Source of the DNA: an uncultured Coriobacteriaceae bacterium
GTDB lineage: Bacteria > Actinomycetota > Coriobacteriia > Coriobacteriales > Eggerthellaceae
Assembly (NCBI GenBank): GCA_902796815.1
Contig: CADBQL010000211.1
Location: 1-15,208, forward strand
Reading direction: 5' to 3'
Length of the DNA stretch: 15,208 nt
Part shown: positions 13,751-15,208 of the stretch, piece by piece
Position numbering within the stretch: the first letter of the stretch is position 1
Layout of the letters: each line of letters opens with the position of its first letter
Position numbers and translations under genes: made by a program
The notes under the pieces: model-generated
Database searches by the model: none
Told to the model about the DNA's origin: nothing
The model's input: only the letters and a program-made list of their open reading frames with translations

Positions 13751-15208
13751 CTACCCGATACGATAAAGCCTCATATCCCCCTGTGCGAGCATTACGCTAA
13801 ACCCAGGCGTATCGTCGGCGATGGCATCAATACCAGCCCATTTGCTACGCTCGTATCCATTCATATGCCAGCGTCCAACGCCGCCTTCAGCGCCTTGGTC
13901 TAACAAGATAAGGTATTCCGCCCCGATGGAGTTCACGGCATTGCGAACATCGGAGTCGGTTGAGTAATCAACGAGCTTGGTGCGTATTAGCCTGCTTGCA
14001 CCGGTCTCTTTTTTGAGCGGGATTCTGCGGTAGTAGGTGTTGAGGCCTTCGAGCGCATACGCGAAGATGGTTCCATCGCGTGGCTGATTCAAAACGACCG
14101 CATTTTCGGGAATGACGCTCAGCGCTTTCTTGACAAAAGCCCGCTCGCTTTTGGAATACACGGCTTTTTTGCCCGTCGCATAATTGCGCTGGATGAGACG
14201 CTGCTGCTGTCCAATTCCGAATCGCAGCATTGAATCGCCTGGTAGAGGCATGCTGGGCACAAATATGACGACGATCGCAATCGCAACGATAAGCACCTTT
14301 GAAGCAAATGAGCTTGAAACGCTCTTATCCCGGTGTAGATCATTCCGCTCGTCCGACATACGGGCTCTTACCCAACTGGGAATACGGGCTATATCCGCAA
14401 GGCCGCATGCAGCGATGGGCGCGAGAAACAACTCGTAGCATGCCGCCATACGGAGAGGGCTGTTATACCAAAAACCCGCGACTAGCTTCGTTATAGGAGC
14501 GTCCACTGAACACGTTAGGACAAATCCGAACGCCATGTAGGCTATCGGCAAAAGCAGCCAAAACCGATGTTTAAGCAAACAGGAAACGATGCCATATCCC
14601 GCAATCAGAGCCAAAGCGTATTCCGGAGCTGTAAAAACCGAAGCAATTCTTCCCAAATTCAAAAGCGCCAATGATTTAATTGCGGAAAACGCGTCAAACC
14701 GAGGTTTGACGTCATACTGCACAACGTCTTGCAGGAAAGGCGCATGGTTGCAGATGACAAGAACCACACTCGCAGCGAACAGAACCGCGACGCTCGAAAG
14801 CGCAGCGATTCTCGTTCTTTTTTGCAGGCTCCATCGGCTCGAAGATCGAACCGTAGTCCAGATGGCATGCGATGCATAAGCCGCAAGAAAAATAAACGAT
14901 GCAAACAGGGCATTGGGATGCGCAAGCACGATCGCAACGAGAAAGACGACGAACAGTGCGGCAAACTGGACGGGCATGTTGCGAAAAAGCCTGCGTTCCA
15001 CAAAAGCGACAACAAACGCAATGAATAGAAGCATGGCGACAAAACCGCAGAAATTTGGATAGATTGGACCCTTTGCAAACATGCCCCAAGGAAACGCCGT
15101 GAAAGCGGACGCGACACCAGCGCCCGAGACAACAACGAGCCTATCGTCTTGAAACAGGGATTTGACGAGCATAAACATGGCAGAAGGGTACATAATTCCC
15201 GCAAGAGC
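13751..15208 (-). CDS. Large polytopic membrane protein, DUF6541-like, N-terminus cut by window edge
   Basis: 485 residues are visible; the frame is open to the right edge. An ATG at 15193 exists, but the upstream codons continue in frame with hydrophobic residues (ALAGI), so the true start is most likely outside. The visible N-terminal half has several hydrophobic helices; the YPNFCGFVAMLLF segment is characteristic of actinobacterial DUF6541-like membrane proteins, which resemble GT-C glycosyltransferases. A final hydrophobic segment, VLIVAIAIVVIFVPSMP, precedes a C-terminal soluble domain of about 170 residues, probably outside the membrane, containing ALSVIPENAVVLNQPRDGT and ending LRLYRIG-like strands. 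The usual role proposed is transfer of sugars from a polyprenyl-phosphate carrier outside the membrane, which would fit the DPM1-like gene facing it. Family call is from memory of such proteins, not from a search. Confidence 0.75.
   Translation of the reverse strand, partial: ALAGIMYPSAMFMLVKSLFQDDRLVVVSGAGVASAFTAFPWGMFAKGPIYPNFCGFVAMLLFIAFVVAFVERRLFRNMPVQFAALFVVFLVAIVLAHPNALFASFIFLAAYASHAIWTTVRSSSRWSLQKRTRIAALSSVAVLFAASVVLVICNHAPFLQDVVQYDVKPRFDAFSAIKSLALLNLGRIASVFTAPEYALALIAGYGIVSCLLKHRFWLLLPIAYMAFGFVLTCSVDAPITKLVAGFWYNSPLRMAACYELFLAPIAACGLADIARIPSWVRARMSDERNDLHRDKSVSSSFASKVLIVAIAIVVIFVPSMPLPGDSMLRFGIGQQQRLIQRNYATGKKAVYSKSERAFVKKALSVIPENAVVLNQPRDGTIFAYALEGLNTYYRRIPLKKETGASRLIRTKLVDYSTDSDVRNAVNSIGAEYLILLDQGAEGGVGRWHMNGYERSKWAGIDAIADDTPGFSVMLAQGDMRLYRIG

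Overview
The window reads as one stretch of a bacterial chromosome of medium GC content, probably an actinobacterium of the Coriobacteriia (tentative: judged from the gene mix, a DUF6541-like membrane protein and start-codon habits, with no search run). There are eleven genes, two of them cut by the window edges, and no tRNA, rRNA, CRISPR array or recognisable transposase gene.

Left part (1-4329), housekeeping: a uracil permease gene (uraA, minus, cut by the left edge) diverges from upp, uracil phosphoribosyltransferase, so uptake and salvage of uracil are paired. A LytTR-type response regulator (minus) with no partner kinase in view follows, then an M20-family Sapep/PepV-like Mn-dependent dipeptidase (minus). 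The 3' ends of these genes carry short GC-rich hairpins, one of which belongs to a four-copy dispersed hairpin family.

Middle part (about 4490-10206), the unusual section: two two-gene units separated and bracketed by three copies of a ~158 bp repeat that contains a ~106 bp imperfect palindrome (30-base arms, ~45-base conserved loop). Unit one (plus) is a DegT/StrS sugar aminotransferase followed by a protein that looks like a circularly permuted ATP-grasp ligase. Unit two (minus) is a radical SAM protein of the spore-photoproduct-lyase-like group followed by a conventional ATP-grasp ligase. Copies A and C lie upstream of the two units in the same orientation relative to transcription; copy B lies between their convergent 3' ends.

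Right part (10346-15208), surface polysaccharide: a Wzx/TuaB-like flippase and two family-2 glycosyltransferases form a tightly packed plus-strand operon, facing a large DUF6541-like membrane protein gene on the minus strand that is cut by the right edge. Two copies of the short hairpin repeat lie between the convergent ends.

Working interpretation (inference): the right and middle parts belong to one cell-surface glycan locus. The aminotransferase would supply an amino sugar, the two ATP-grasp proteins would attach or activate an amino acid or similar group by amide formation, the radical SAM enzyme would perform an unknown modification, and the flippase and glycosyltransferases would assemble and export the product.
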